NCBI GenBank assembly: GCA_013365325.1
Contig: JABVXV010000025.1
Coordinates: forward strand, 1-64,000
Source of the DNA: Dipetalonema caudispina
Taxonomy: Eukaryota > Nematoda > Chromadorea > Rhabditida > Onchocercidae
Direction: 5' to 3'
Length of the DNA: 64,000 bases
The translations under genes and the position numbers were made by a program. Positions 43,601 through 54,596 of the stretch are shown one piece after another. The notes beneath the pieces were generated by a model. It searched no databases, was not told the DNA's origin, and saw only the letters and a program-made list of their open reading frames with translations. Position 1 is the stretch's first letter; every line of letters begins with the position of its first letter.

Positions 43601-46600
43601 TTGGATGGGAGCTTGACTATAAAAACGAAAATTTAACTAGAGTTCTTCACAGTTTTGTTTTTATGTATTTCGAAAGAGTGGTATGAGGATGGTACATGCT
43701 TGATATAACCGTACTGTCGCTTCGTTTGTTATTCATTGTTAATCTAATTAGCATTAGACTGGTAGGTGATCAGCAATATTTGATGTTTTGTTTATCTTAA
43801 TTCTTCATACCTTGTTCTGTAACACTAGTGATTTTGCTTTTGTTTAGGTGAGGCAATCGTTGAAGAGGGCGATGATGAAGTCATTTGTTCGCTAGAAATG
43901 AGTTATGACGGTGAAGAGGGAAGAAGTTCTCAGAAATTACAGTCTAGTGTGGACGATAGTCGAAGTATGATTTATTTGATTTAGAAATATTCATTTTACC
44001 CTTACTTTATTGTAAGTTGATATTTCTTGGATTAGAGATGAGGATCTCGAACTGTTTCAGCATTTAGATCATTTTTGGTTTTTACTTGCATTTAGAAGCT
44101 TAAATTTTACATCTGTGATAATTCAAGATAATGGTGACTACGGTGTAGTGATTCGGAGATTTGATAATCATCATCTAAATAATAACGCAGAATCAGATGG
44201 CCGACGTAATGGTGTTATAAACATTAATGCTCATTTAAAAAGCGAAGATAGCTTGGACAAACAGCAGCAACTTGAAACATTTTGGTTGGTTCCCTTTTTC
44301 TGGGCAGAATTCATAACTTATTGTGCGATTATTCGTTCTCATTTGATTTGATAGGATTATTCATTCATATTCTCGCATTGATTTCCTTGATTTCAGTAAA
44401 TCAGTCACAAGTGGTAGTGGAGATCCGGAAGCATCAAATTCAATGATGAACATAAGTAATGCCGGAGAAATGTCGGACGGAACAGCTACCATGGATAGCC
44501 ATAAATCAACAAACACACACTCAGTATGTTTGTTAGTCGTGTTATTTGTGACCAGTCACTAGATTAATTTCGACAGTTTTGGATCTCTAAACTATAATTT
44601 TCTATTTTTTATCGTCCTATGTGAAATATCGTGCTTTTCCATGTTCTTGTTTTATATGGTTTAATTTTTAGCTGCCACGTATTCTTCCACGATATTCGAA
44701 GCTTGATGATTCATGGCTTGAGTCTCTGGATGATATCCCAACAAGCATTCGCGCACTTTCACCCATTATTTCGCCGCCGCGGTTGAAAAATAGTTTGAGC
44801 GCAGATCCGGGTACAAAGATTCAGGAATACGTTGAAAGGTTAATCAGCTCTGAATTCCCTGCTGTTTGTTAAATTGTTACCAGAAATTAGATCCTCTTAT
44901 TTTGATTTTGAGATATTTAACGATAGCTAAGTTGTCAATTGCAGGCTATCACAGGAGGAAAATACAGTGTTCGGTGCTACGTTGCGCCGTTTCATCGAAT
45001 GTACATTTGAAGCGGAAGAATGCGATCCACAAGTATTTCTTCATTTTTTTAAAGTTAATAGCAGTGAGTAGTCTTTAAACGTGACAAATGGAATTGTTAT
45101 TTACCTCATAAAAATATGAATGGCTGCTGTTTTGAAGCATGATTTTAGGTGGTAATTAGAAATGTTCGACAGTTTTTAAATGGTTTAAAGAACTATCTGG
45201 TAAAGCATGGAGAAGGCGAACTTCATGATTTAATCGAAAAAGAACGCGCGCGGCTGAATGCTAACGAATTTTTGAATATTGATGCAATTTTGGAAGCTGT
45301 TTTGCACAAAATTGTCCTTTGCAAGTTTTATTTTAATGTAATGACCGCATACTTATATATTGTGCAGTTTCTGATTCACTTGCTTGTACAAGATTTGAAG
45401 AAAAACTTTTCTGCTAAATTGAAATTGGAGGGATTTTTTAAGATCCTGGAAAGGTATTAATCCATCTTGTATTTCCGAGAAAATTTTGATTAAATAATGA
45501 AATTCAGGCCCAGTAAAACCTCATCTTTATCATTTGATGGTACGCGAATACTCAAAAAATGGTTGGCTTCAAGCACTTTCGGAAAATCTTACCTACGTCC
45601 GAACTTTATCGCCAGAACAGTTAGGCTTTGGAGTGCGTTGTAAAGTACGTTTTTTCTATATGATGTTGAATTGATACTATCAGAGCAGGTTTGCGATCAC
45701 TACTCATTTTTGAACCATTGAAATTTGAAGTTCTTTTTTTGGAGATAATGGTTTTAGTTCACGCCACCCACAACGCAGAAAATGGAGACAATTAAAATTT
45801 GCTTACGAAAAATGCAACACCATTATTCACCGCTGAAGAAACTGGAAAATTTACTGCGAGTGATATTTTTGGCAATTGGTAGGCAGCAGTCTTGCGATAA
45901 TCCGAGTGGAGATATGGAAAATTATGATCCGATTAGTATCGAAAGCAACAAGATTAAAGCTTTACCTCCTGCTGATGGTTAGTATTAAAAAAAGTTGTAT
46001 TTGTCGGTTAGCATTCTCCTTTAGTTATGATTACAGTAGTAAGTATGCAGTGATGGACAAATGTACAGCATCTTATTACAAAAGCCTTCCTACATTTATT
46101 GATGTGGATACCTGATGACTTTTATTAGATGGCTCATTAACCGATAATCATTTACAAAATCTCGATTTTGAAGAGGCATTGGCTTTGATTGTCAAATAAA
46201 ATTAGAAGTTTCGATTGAGAATCACTTAAATTGTAGAACGAATTAAATTTTAGAGTTGGTGCGATGGTTAGTGTACTTGTTAGCACGTACATCAACAGTC
46301 GGTTGTGAAGTTGAAGCGTGGTACATGTGGGAGCTGCTCCCAAAACAGCTGCTGACTACTGGTGATTCCAGTTACTACCTCATTACTCTTTTTTCTGCTA
46401 TTGACGTATTGAAAAATACCGAAAGCATTCGAAAGTTGGGTCAGGTGGATGACTCTTCAATAACGGTACTTTTATTTTTTCTATTTTTACAAGATTTGAA
46501 AAAGATGGGTATTCAGAATGACCTTTTTTTTTTTTTTGTTTTTGTTTATAGGAAGATGGGTCATACTGTTCTTCATTAGGCAGTGTTAGTCCAGTACTTT

Positions 46601-47153
46601 CATCATCATCAGATGCTTTTGTGAAGGTAGCCGTCCCGGACGAACTGGATGGTTCTATTCGATACCACACATTTCCTGGTGTACCACAAATGACCGCTGG
46701 AAAGTTGTGTCGCGTTATTGCACATCAGTTTGGCATTACAAATCCCGAAGATCATGGATTGTATGTTTTTTTATTTGCTGTTATTATGTCTTAGTGGAGT
46801 AGTTAATCTAAAATTAAGATGAATAACTACTAAGGAAATCTTTTTTTGTGCACGATTTATCTACGCGTTGGAAATACACTTTGGAGGATGTATTTGCTAT
46901 CGAATTTGTGATTGAGACACCTCTCTACTGTACTTTGTTGCAAATTTTCAGCTACCAGGCTTTTGTTCTAGTTGAGTAGTTTTATTTCAGGTATCTTCTA
47001 GTTGATGGTTACGAAACATGTCTTCTGGCAAACGAATGTCCTGATTTAATTCGCCATCAATTGAGGCAGGCACATAAGGCACATTTGTTTGCTTATAAAC
47101 GACATGAAGCGAAAATAGCTTGGCCTAAATTTGCAGTATCCTCCTTTTCTTGA
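12672..47153 (+). CDS. rin-1: RIN family Rab5 guanine-nucleotide exchange factor (SH2, VPS9, Ras-association), about 31 exons
   Basis: Exons: 12672-12745, 13517-13602, 21712-21866, 22207-22308, 22873-22992, 23261-23419, 23701-23891, 24607-24698, 31271-31483, 31757-32012, 32157-32401, 32782-32998, 33883-34005, 34236-34395, 34717-34922, 40869-40987, 41739-41890, 42528-42645, 42937-43110, 43358-43543, 43848-43964, 44128-44284, 44397-44523, 44672-44838, 44945-45032, 45149-45320, 45508-45644, 45758-45977, 46254-46465, 46552-46760, 46991-47153. The total is 4,917 bases (1,638 residues) with all phases matching. Domain order SH2, linker, helical bundle plus VPS9, then RA is that of RIN proteins, which load GTP on Rab5 and bind active Ras. 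C. elegans RIN-1 has been reported as a Rac effector in neuronal migration. The protein is much longer than mammalian RIN1-3 (roughly 780-990 residues), mainly in the linker. Least certain are the first two exons and the start of exon 22. It probably acts on plasma membrane and early endosomes. Confidence 0.85.
15411..15648 (-). CDS. Probable terminal exon of an antisense gene nested in the RIN intron
   Basis: On the minus strand a good acceptor (AACCCTTTTTAG) is followed by one base and then 78 open codons to a TGA at 15413-15411. The frame is GC-richer than the intron and uses mixed codons; parts read QVTIDLKVSLGSHHEF, AAEISAIVESG and TSDVYVGYKTKGHHMISWVH. The alternation of polar and hydrophobic residues suggests beta structure. 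I cannot assign a family. It needs an upstream exon ending in phase 2 above 15655, and I found no convincing one. It could also be a processed remnant of a gene elsewhere. Confidence 0.4.
15900..16440. repeat. T-rich tract with many poly-T runs
   Basis: Eight or more runs of 8-13 T or A in about 540 bases, with no motif period. It looks like slippage-prone intronic sequence. Confidence 0.6.
17846..18019 (+). CDS. Small open frame with a signal-peptide-like start (weak)
   Basis: A 57-codon frame starts MSRSLSFPILFAVISTYC and continues ICSAYPYLSS. It has a basic start, a hydrophobic core and small residues near 22, like a secretory signal, then a His-, Ser- and Asn-rich tail to TGA. It lies in a GC-richer, pyrimidine-rich patch inside the large RIN intron, beside a CT microsatellite. 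There are no dibasic sites or paired cysteines to support a neuropeptide or insulin-like product. Chance is a strong alternative. Confidence 0.18.
   Translation: MSRSLSFPILFAVISTYCICSAYPYLSSIHLDRLHLHSVTNYNNRSVSTSVHPSIYS
18051..18064. repeat. (CT)n microsatellite
   Basis: Seven uninterrupted CT units inside RIN intron 2. Confidence 0.8.
20885..20898. repeat. 14-base perfect palindrome
   Basis: GATCGATATCGATC is self-complementary and follows a second GATCGA-like unit. It is likely chance, with no known site matched. Confidence 0.5.
21362..21385. repeat. (TA)n microsatellite
   Basis: About twelve uninterrupted TA units just upstream of RIN exon 3. Confidence 0.85.
23261..24698 (+). other. 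rin-1: SH2-domain exons of the RIN protein
   Basis: Exons 23261-23419, 23701-23891 and 24607-24698 encode residues about 195-326. The domain opens with LLEQIIRTHPIWYLQHIGR, whose Trp is about residue 212, matching RIN family SH2 starts. AFIVRSSS (233-240) is the FLVR-type strand with the phosphotyrosine-binding Arg at about 237, so ligand binding looks intact. Next come YYFKSLPLLIEHYC and the RIN-specific extension LVLPVAI...LALMGQ, which continues across a 6.6 kb intron into DFW. Confidence 0.85.
24699..31270 (+). other. 6.6 kb intron of the RIN gene
   Basis: Donor GTTAGT, acceptor ATTTTTGCAG. It separates the two halves of the GQ/DFW motif at the end of the SH2 module. The longer open frames inside (for example 26255-26554 minus and 27400-27678 plus) are rich in Phe, Ile, Lys and Asn, as expected of chance translation of AT-rich DNA. 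A short AT repeat lies near 30121-30136. No gene seen. Confidence 0.5.
31271..34922 (+). other. rin-1: First half of the RIN linker (exons 9-15)
   Basis: Seven exons, residues about 327-800, of Ser-, Thr-, Asn- and Arg-rich low-complexity sequence. Features include GRRSLLRHIFRSES (basic and hydrophobic), a lysine-proline motif KPAVKPKPL (a possible SH3 ligand), a charged helix LRKCLEELKRKR, an Ala/His-rich stretch, and RRLSVPDLADLAHNS. The exon at 34717 is placed at acceptor CATTTCAG because that keeps phase with the previous CAG|GTTACG donor. The upstream acceptor at 34662 is out of phase. The segment is probably disordered and a site for phosphorylation. Confidence 0.75.
35369..36355 (-). 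CDS. Possible antisense gene nested in the RIN intron, three exons (weak)
   Basis: Minus-strand pieces 36355-36241, 36153-36011 and 35679-35369 can be joined in phase and end at a TGA. Donors are strong (GTAAGT twice); acceptors are GGTTTTCAG, ACAACAG and ATGTGCAG. Codon use is mixed and GC is raised. The product is cysteine-rich in the middle (KCEMCEICKCAR, then HEYCQCLFNVTE, with one possible N-glycosylation site) and then has an Asn run and a basic tail. No start exon is found upstream and no family is recognised. A nearer acceptor at 36217 would leave an intron of only 24 bases, so it was rejected. The antisense strand is purine-rich, which favours open frames by chance. Confidence 0.25.
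38913..38934. repeat. 22-base poly-T run
   Basis: Uninterrupted T run in the 5.9 kb RIN intron. Confidence 0.9.
40869..44523 (+). other. rin-1: Second half of the RIN linker (exons 16-23)
   Basis: Eight exons, residues about 800-1183, again Ser-, Asn- and Asp-rich: TSTQTYAWSPS, the basic PIDLRRRNS, an acidic run GKDDDDVS, NEPWDSNVWENLLDLA (a short amphipathic, Trp-containing segment) and an acidic EEGDDEV. The donor at 43965 leaves phase 1. The obvious acceptor at 44098 is out of phase and gives an early stop, so exon 22 is started at 44128 (after AATTCAAG). An acceptor further upstream near 44037 is an alternative. Confidence 0.7.
44672..46465 (+). other. rin-1: Helical bundle and VPS9 exchange domain exons of the RIN protein
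   Basis: Exons 24-29, residues about 1184-1515. GTKIQEYVER starts the conserved C-terminal half. NVRQFLNGLKNYL, KHGEGELHDLIEKERARL and NEFLNIDAILEAVLHKIV match the RIN helical bundle. Then come YSPLKKLENLLRVI and the VPS9 core: PPADELVRWLVYLLAR, with the acidic residue used for nucleotide exchange at about Asp1444, and TTGDSSYYLITL, with the conserved Tyr pair at about 1485-1486. The family's LP after the Asp is LV here. Rab5-type exchange activity is expected. Confidence 0.88.
45321..45507 (+). other. Probable GC-AG intron
   Basis: The reading frame and RIN family conservation (AVLHKIVLC followed by PVKPHLYHLM) require exon 26 to end at CTTT|GCAAGT. The intron therefore begins with GC rather than GT and ends AATTCAG. 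Using the nearby GT at 45325 puts the next exon out of phase. The +3 to +6 positions match the donor consensus well, as is usual for GC donors. Confidence 0.7.
46552..47153 (+). other. rin-1: Ras-association domain exons and end of the RIN protein
   Basis: The last two exons encode a Ser-rich lead, then residues about 1537-1620: DAFVKVAVPDELDGS, TAGKLCRVIAHQFGI, TNPEDHGLYLLVDGYETCL. The NPEDHGL...VDG pattern is typical of RIN RA domains. The tail runs HEAKIAWPKF to a TGA at 47151-47153. The fold binds active Ras-family GTPases. I see no canonical AATAAA close downstream. Confidence 0.88.
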
Positions 47154-49274
47154 TGTGACCTGGGTAATCCTGTACCATGGCAGCAGAAAGTGCGTTAACT
47201 ATTTTTCGAATTATAAAGTGACATTTGAAAGAACAAGGGAGAGCCATCTTTCGCTTCAAGCTTCAAGGGAAAAATGACCAATTTTCTGCCTTAGAAATCA
47301 TATCAGTCGAGAAATTTTGTTTTCTCACAAGGTTGAAGGTAGCTGTGATGCTACTCATTATTTTGTCACAAATTTCGCCAAACATTCCATTAATTTTTAA
47401 GTAGGTCTAATTAGTTATAACGGCGTAGATTTCATCTGTTTTTGCTCAAAATGCATTTTGCAATTGTTCTGGAATTGTCGTTTTAACATGCAAATAGTAA
47501 CTCTTTAATTAGTTTAGAAATGATTTTGTAATGGGGAGGGAAACCTGTAGATTGGTAGGCATTTTTGACGGGATTTTGATTAAAGACTATTAACTCCACA
47601 ATGCGGAATTAGATAATTGAACTTGGAGATTGTTTTAAATTCATTAAACTTCAAACTTTATGAATGCATTTAAGGGACGGAGAGAAAGTGGCGTTAGAGT
47701 TGTAAATTATGTGATCATTAACTTACCTGGGAGAAGTATCTTAATTAGTAGGATAATTTATATCAAAATCCTGCTTCTGGAGTCATAATACTTTATGATA
47801 TTTGAAACGAGAATTCTTCATGTCTTTTCAGTTTTTCTTTTCCTTTTCTGTTTTTGTCTATTATTTTCTGTATATTTGGACAGCAATTATTGTATTAACT
47901 TTGGACATTTTACTCAAGAGAAAGAACATTCGTTTGTACTCCAATTAATCTTAAATATATTGTTGGATATTTACTTTGAAATAGCAAAGAAAATTTCAGC
48001 TGCTCAGATGGTTATATTAGGTTGTGATTGCAACTGATAATATCTGAATTATGCATCTTTGAATTTGATCCTGAATTTAATAAATGGAAGGAGGTGGCTA
48101 ACTTGAGATTTCAGGCTATTAAACTGTACTTTTAGCCGATGGCCTATTTTAAATTTAATTTAAAATTTTTTGCCAAGTTTTCAAAGATAACAAACTTTTG
48201 TTTAAAAAATTGTGACTTTAGCATGATTATTTTGGCAGAATTTTGCCACATATTTGATATGTCATAGGATAAATCGTTTTACCTTTATCATGTATTTTAA
48301 TGTATGTAAGAAAGAATCTCATTTTTATTATTCCATTGTGTACTCTTTTTCTTTGAAAATTTCGTCTTTTCATTGCACTTGTGTTGTTCATATTTTAGCT
48401 TTAGAAGAGAAAAAGAAATTGTCTGGTGAATAAGGAATAAAATTATTTCTTTAATGCCTTATTATTGTGTTCTGTTGTCCTACAATATATCCAAATGTTT
48501 AGACATTGGGCGTTACTGTGACAGCAAAGTGTAACTTTTGAAATTGGAAATATTTCTACTCAGAAATGTGAGACAGGGGCAGAATGATTTGCCCAAAATA
48601 TAAAAATGTTTGGATAAAGACTCTGGGTATCGTAATTTTATGATTCACATTGAATGCGCTATCCATGTGGAAATGGAAAGGTCATGAGAGTGATTTTGGA
48701 AATATTAAAGGAATAAGTGTGGGAAAGGAAGTCACAACTCTTAAGGCCATATGGATTTATTAAATAGTGATTATCCCGAAGGAAAGTGGATGATCGAATT
48801 CAAAATTTCTCAAATCCTAGTTTTCAAGGATTTATCGATGGTGAATAATACCTGTAGTGAAATCTAAGATTATAATTTATTATGAAAGAGAATGCTAAGA
48901 CATTGGCATTTTCAAGTGATTATGATCACTTAAATAGAATCAGTCAAATATGGTAATTAAATGTAAGATGCTATGTGTCTTTTCTGTAAATAAATGAGAT
49001 TTGTCCCATCGATAGCCAATTGAAAGAGTAATCCTCAAAGACAATTAATTCATCTCAAATCCCCCGCATCCCCGCGAACTCGTACTATATGCACGACTAG
49101 ACATGCATAATGTAAAATGCCTGAAGAGATAAAATGAAAATCTCTCGTCTCACACGTGAATTTTGAGTGCTAATATAATGTAATGGTAGCCAGGGAATTA
49201 AGTTATGGCCTAGTTTCTTGTTGTATGAGTTAGCCTGAAATGTTAGTTATTTCGCTTTATTTTTAAGAGATTTG
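47154..49274. other. Intergenic between the RIN and EF-Ts genes
   Basis: 2.1 kb, AT-rich, with no exon chain seen. It should hold the RIN 3' end and the EF-Ts promoter. The distance is larger than in typical nematode operons. Confidence 0.5.
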
Positions 49275-52162
49275 ATGAATGCTTCACGACAATTAATTCG
49301 ATTAATTGTGGTTAGGAAATGTTTCAATCGATTGTGTTCAACTACCGTTGTTGCACCTACATCAAATACTACCAAAGAGGTGATATTTTAGTACTTTGAA
49401 GTAGCTCAAATTTATACTTAATACATATCCAGCGGAAATGTTGATTTCATTGAGATCCTTGCATATCTTACTCAGATCCAAGTTTAGAATTATCGAATGA
49501 AATAGAATGAATTAAATTCATTAAAATTGCTGCAATTCAATCATATTCTGCTTCAAGCATCACTTTAATATTTGGTCTAGAATTTATGAAACAGAAGCTT
49601 TTCAATTTAAAGCTTAGATCAGTGCTTACTTCTAGTAGGAGCCAGCAGTTTAAGTGCTTTCCGAAAGTCGTGTTCGAACAATTTCTAAGTAATTTCGAGA
49701 TCCATTTTTCCAGTGTCTGTAGGTAGTTATTTATTCTGTGTTCCTTTTAGGCATTAAAAGAATTACGAAAAAAGACCGGATACAGCTATGTGAATTGCCG
49801 CAAAGCACTCAATAACTTTGGACCAGATAATTTGGATGAGGCTATCAAATGGCTGAAAAAACAAGCTATAGAAGAAGGCTGGGAAAAAGCTGCAAAGTAA
49901 TTGTTTGTAATTTATCGTGTTTTTCAGCATAGTTTTTGTGTTCCGGAATTTCAGAAATCTAAATTGTTTTCCAGACTTGGTGATAGACCAACAAGACAAG
50001 GTGTTGTGTCGGTGATAGTGAAAGACAATAAAGCAGCTGTCGTTGAACTGAACTGTGAGACAGATTTCGTTTCCAGAAATGAGGATTTTAAACGATTGGT
50101 AGGTTTTTTAATATGTAATAGTTTACTTATGTGGAAAAATATAATTAGTTTTTTTAGAGAATCACTTTACTAAAAACACTTGTGAAAATTCAATGATCAG
50201 TGTGTAAGTAGAGTGATTGTCATGGTGAGCTTTTTCATTTTGAAATTATCACTCTCGCTATATAATTTATCGATATTTTTGCAACTTTGAATTATTTTCA
50301 AGAAACAAGTTTTAGGTTGAAGATGTGGTTAAAGCAGTTTTGCATGCTGCCGATCGGAATGGAATGAAAAGTGATGGGTTTGAGTTATTGAATTCAAGTG
50401 AGTAAAAGTTCTTAATTGGGAACATGTAGGCATTATGTTTTTTTCCTTTTGTTTACAGATTGACGTTTTTGTTATTTCCGTTTTAAAAGAAAATTAAATC
50501 TATGAGCGGATTGTTGTTACATGATTCGTATGCAGAATTTTGTTTGTTTGAAGTTGCTGTGTTTGTTATCACTTTAGATTTCGTGGAGTTTTTTAAATTT
50601 TGCTCTATTCTTACTCTATTATTTGAAGCATTAGTTCTATACATTGTTAGATTTGGAAATTTAGGCTAGATTTCCATAGGATTTGGGATGCATCTGACTA
50701 TATCGGCATTCATAAAATACCTTTGTTACTTATATGCCATTAATTTCAACCTCATAAGTATTTTGCCGATTTTCTTGTAAATAATATTGCAGGTATCAAT
50801 TCTCTCAAAACATCAGAAAATGGTAAACTAGTGAAGGATTTAATTATGGAAGCAATCGGTAAACTTGGCGAAAATATAACTCTTTCAAGAGCGCAACTAA
50901 TACTGGCACCATCTGATGTTCAACTTTTTGGCTACGCACATCCCAAAGGTTTGCTATGTCATAATATGAATTTGTTTAGTGCTTGAAGTTATTGTCTTCT
51001 TGTTATCATGAAACAAGTTGAGTAACAAACAGTTTTTTGTTAAGAAGGTACCGATACCGTGTGCATGGGAAGATATGTGTCGGTTGTTGGTCTGAAAGGG
51101 TCGAATAAAACTAATTTCCCAATAGAAAAGTTGGGTCAGCAATTATGTCAACATATTGTAGGAATGAGGTAAATCACTTTACCGATTATCACTTGCTCAA
51201 GTTATATTGTTTCCACGTCCGTAAGAACGTAAATAATGATAGAAGATACTTTGTTTGGAATTTGAATGTTGAAATTTGAAGTCTGGTTTAATTCAGATTC
51301 AGGTTTTTACTAGTTCATTAACTTAGCAGCATGTTTTTTGGGATTAAATTTAGTGAGCATTAATATGATTAATTTTATATGAAATTTTATGATTTCAAAT
51401 GTATTTTAGATCTTTAACATTGGGTACACCGTTAACTGTAGAGGAAATAACGCCTACAAAAGAGGAAGAGGAAGTACCTCAGGAAGACGAAAGTAACGCC
51501 TTTTATGATGGAGAGGTTGGTTGCAGCGAATGATGTGACTTTTTAATTGTCTTAAGTGTTTAGTTGGTGGAAAAAGATTGTTGAATGAGGTGGGATGAAT
51601 TGAAATTACTTATGAAATGAAAGGAAAACAAAAAATAAAAAATTCTTATGCTTTGAAGCTCAAGAAGGCATGCTTTCAAATACTATTTATTTGTCCTTAC
51701 TGAATTTAGACTGCTGCACTGTTAGATTGCAGATGTATATTTTTAAAATATGAAGCATTGGATTCATATTTCTAGTTTTAACTAGTTGGAATTTAAAGTA
51801 TCAGTTTGACTGAAAGTACTGGTAACAGAACAAATGCGAAACAAAAAAAAAGGAAAAAAGAACAAGAAATAGCAGGAATTGTGTGCGAAAAGAAATATTC
51901 CGATAATTTAGTGAAAGTGATTGGATTATTTGTCGCTGTTTTACAGCTATAATTTTGCTGTGATACTTTGAAAACTTTGCATGTTTTTTGATTCCAGGTT
52001 ACGCATATCGATGGAAATGAAACTCAGCTACTAAGACAGGCATTTATGCTGAATCCTTCTCAGACAGTTCATGAGTACGCTGCTGGACATGGAGCCAGTA
52101 TTATTGATTTTTACCGTGTTGAGTTGAGTGAGAATGTGAACGAAAAGTCTATTCAAAGCTAA
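49275..52162 (+). CDS. tsfm-1: Mitochondrial translation elongation factor Ts, 8 exons
   Basis: Exons 49275-49379, 49751-49896, 49975-50098, 50316-50397, 50793-50948, 51048-51168, 51410-51515 and 51998-52162 give 1,005 bases, 334 residues, all phases matching. EF-Ts recycles EF-Tu by releasing GDP during mitochondrial protein synthesis. The first 35 residues are basic and Ser/Thr-rich without acids until the end ([20 protein letters not shown]), a mitochondrial presequence. Then comes the UBA-like N-domain ([19 protein letters not shown]) and the EF-Tu contact core, [16 protein letters not shown] at about 107-120. Later segments include [11 protein letters not shown] and the C-terminal [12 protein letters not shown]. 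An acidic stretch ([11 protein letters not shown]) at about 265-275 is encoded by its own exon. The length is near that of the human protein. The introns show it is nuclear and not a copy from a bacterial symbiont. An acceptor-like TTTTTAAG lies seven bases before the ATG. Confidence 0.93.
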
Positions 52163-53666
52163 TCTTTTTTCTATTTTTTAATTTTTGCAGTTTGTAGAAC
52201 TATTTTTATCTTATGTCCATAAAATCCTTTCATTTCACGCACATTTCAGCGTCATAATCTAATTTAAGATGTGAGCATTGTTTGAGTTTTATTAACTGAG
52301 CGCTTCAGTCATGTTAGAATGAATGACGCATCTTTTGAAATGAAAAGACTTTTTGCGTATAAGCATTCTTTTGTTTTGCATACTGCAGTATTTGCATTCT
52401 CTTTGCAGATATGTATTATGCTGGCAATTTATGAATTTCAACTTTAAGTTTTGCTGATCGTTTTTCCTCTTCCTCAATCATTTTAACTGTTACGTACTGT
52501 CTCACACAATATAGATTTAAAAAATTTTGAAAACATCTTTTTTGCAGCTGCACAATAATACTTTTTCCCTGAACTCATTCAAGCACTGTAGCAGCTTTTA
52601 ACTCATCAAGAAAGTGTATAGAAGCCTACATTTTATTTGGAGACTTCTGAATTAAATGTTGAATGTATTTGTACATTATGCTGGTTGTATGAAAAGCTAA
52701 AATTATGGTACCGAGGAAGTGCAAAGTTATTGAAGGGAATTAGTCGTTAACATTAGAATCAGGTTATTTCTCAACACTTACCTTATTCTTGAATTTAGTT
52801 CTTTCGAAGAACTCGAAAGGGGGCAAAATTGATTTGGGAAAAAAATTCAATCTTAGACATACTAATCTCATTTCGAGAGTTTCATTGCTTCACTCTTTCA
52901 GCTTCCAAGTGGTTCAACAATCAATTTTTTTTTCTTGAAATTTAACAAAGGCGACAAAATTGAAAAATCTTAGGCGTGAGAATTAAGCTCCTTTTTAACG
53001 CCGAAGTGTTTCTTTTCAAAATCCTCAAATGATATATTTGCAGTAGAACTGTTGTTGTTGAAATTTTTCTTTTGAAGGAAAGGATGCGTTTTTCCCACCA
53101 CATATCGGAGTGGCAGTAAATGAGCATATGTTGCTATTTGACTATTGTTGCATGGATGTTTCTATTTTCAACATGAGAACATGCTAAGATATTTCTTATT
53201 TATCATGAAGAAAATATTATTTTGAATTGCATCTGTTAATAGCAATTGGAATATATTGGTGGAAGCAGTTCTCTTATTTCCGTTATGTTTAATTTATTGC
53301 TTCCTTAATGGGATGGTTGTTTTCGAATTCATTGGTTTCTGTGTTTTAGTACTAAAGTAGTTCTTAGAAACTTAATTATTTGTTTTAAAGTTTCGGTCAG
53401 TGACATGTATTGCAATCCTTTGTTAACATCTTTTTTTTTTTTTGCTTTCACAGTTAGTGGAAAAACTGAATTCAGAAAAACTGAAAAACTGAAAAAAAAA
53501 ACTGCTTGCTTTCCAATCAATCGAACTTAAGAAGCGGAAAATTGAAAATCGTTAAGTCATTGAAGTAATTGGTGGATAGCTCATCTCGATAGCAACCACT
53601 GAATGATTTCCTTGTATTTCTATAGACATAGAGTGGATGAACTAAACGAAATTTTTTAATTACCAG

Positions 53667-53792
53667 TTTTTTGACCCGAAAAAATTACCAGCACCTTTTT
53701 CGGCTGCCACTAATGGAAGGAGTAAAATTATATCAAAAAGAAGTATAAAATTACGATGTAGAAATTGTCGAATCCTGGCTATTATTATTTGA
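53667..53792 (+). CDS. Exon-like open frame with a CxxC motif (weak)
   Basis: After acceptor TTACCAG there are 41 open codons to TGA. They read FFDPKKLPAPFSAATNG, then a basic stretch and KLRCRNCRILA. The RCRNCR motif recalls the start of zinc-binding modules such as that of Yvh1/DUSP12 phosphatases, but the other ligands are missing and the frame stops eleven residues later. No upstream exon was found. Confidence 0.18.
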   Translation, partial: FFDPKKLPAPFSAATNGRSKIISKRSIKLRCRNCRILAIII

Positions 53793-54596
53793 GGTTATCA
53801 ATATCGATGGTAAACTTTCTTCACATAAACGATTTATCGATAGTGTTATTCAATGATAATCCTTTCTACCACTAAATATATATTATACACTACTTGTATG
53901 TCCACTAGTTAGTTTAATTAGATACTTTTTTAATGAAATTAGAAATTATAGATATGTTGTAATTTCCTAAAGGATACTTCTTTACTTTTAAATATTTTAA
54001 ATTTCACTAAAAAATTGAAGGAATTTAAAATTCATAATTACAAACTTGATGATTACAGAAATATGAATGATTAATGATTAATATATCAGAAGTTTCTTTG
54101 TCTCAGAAAGATATGTACCTGCGAAGAGCTAATGAACTTATTCTAAAAATTTTTACTTTTTCCCATATGAAACTGTATTAGTATTAGAATATTAGCACTA
54201 CAGAACTATCAATCAAATGTAGTGTTATTTTATGGTTGATGAGATAATTAATTATTCATTAGACACATCTAAATATCACTCTTTTGAAGATGATTCAGTC
54301 TAAGGGTAAACTTATTCAACATCAACAAACAGTACTAACACAGTAAAAATTTGATGAAATATTCAGATAACAAAAATGGGACTTATATCAGACCATAAAT
54401 CTATTTCAACAACTTCTCTTCGCGCTTTTCACAATAAAACTCATCAAATATTGTGCACAATGTCTTATATCTTATACCATTTTCCAACTTTAATATGTCC
54501 AATGCTAATTATAATTTAGATTATTAATCTGAATTATTGTTAATTTAATTTAAAATAACAGTATAAATTTTGTCATATCAGTGTCATCACTCTCCT

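Noticed and set aside
49275..52162. EF-Ts as a fragment transferred from a bacterial symbiont
   Set aside because: It has eight exons with nematode splice sites and a mitochondrial presequence, so it is a normal nuclear gene.
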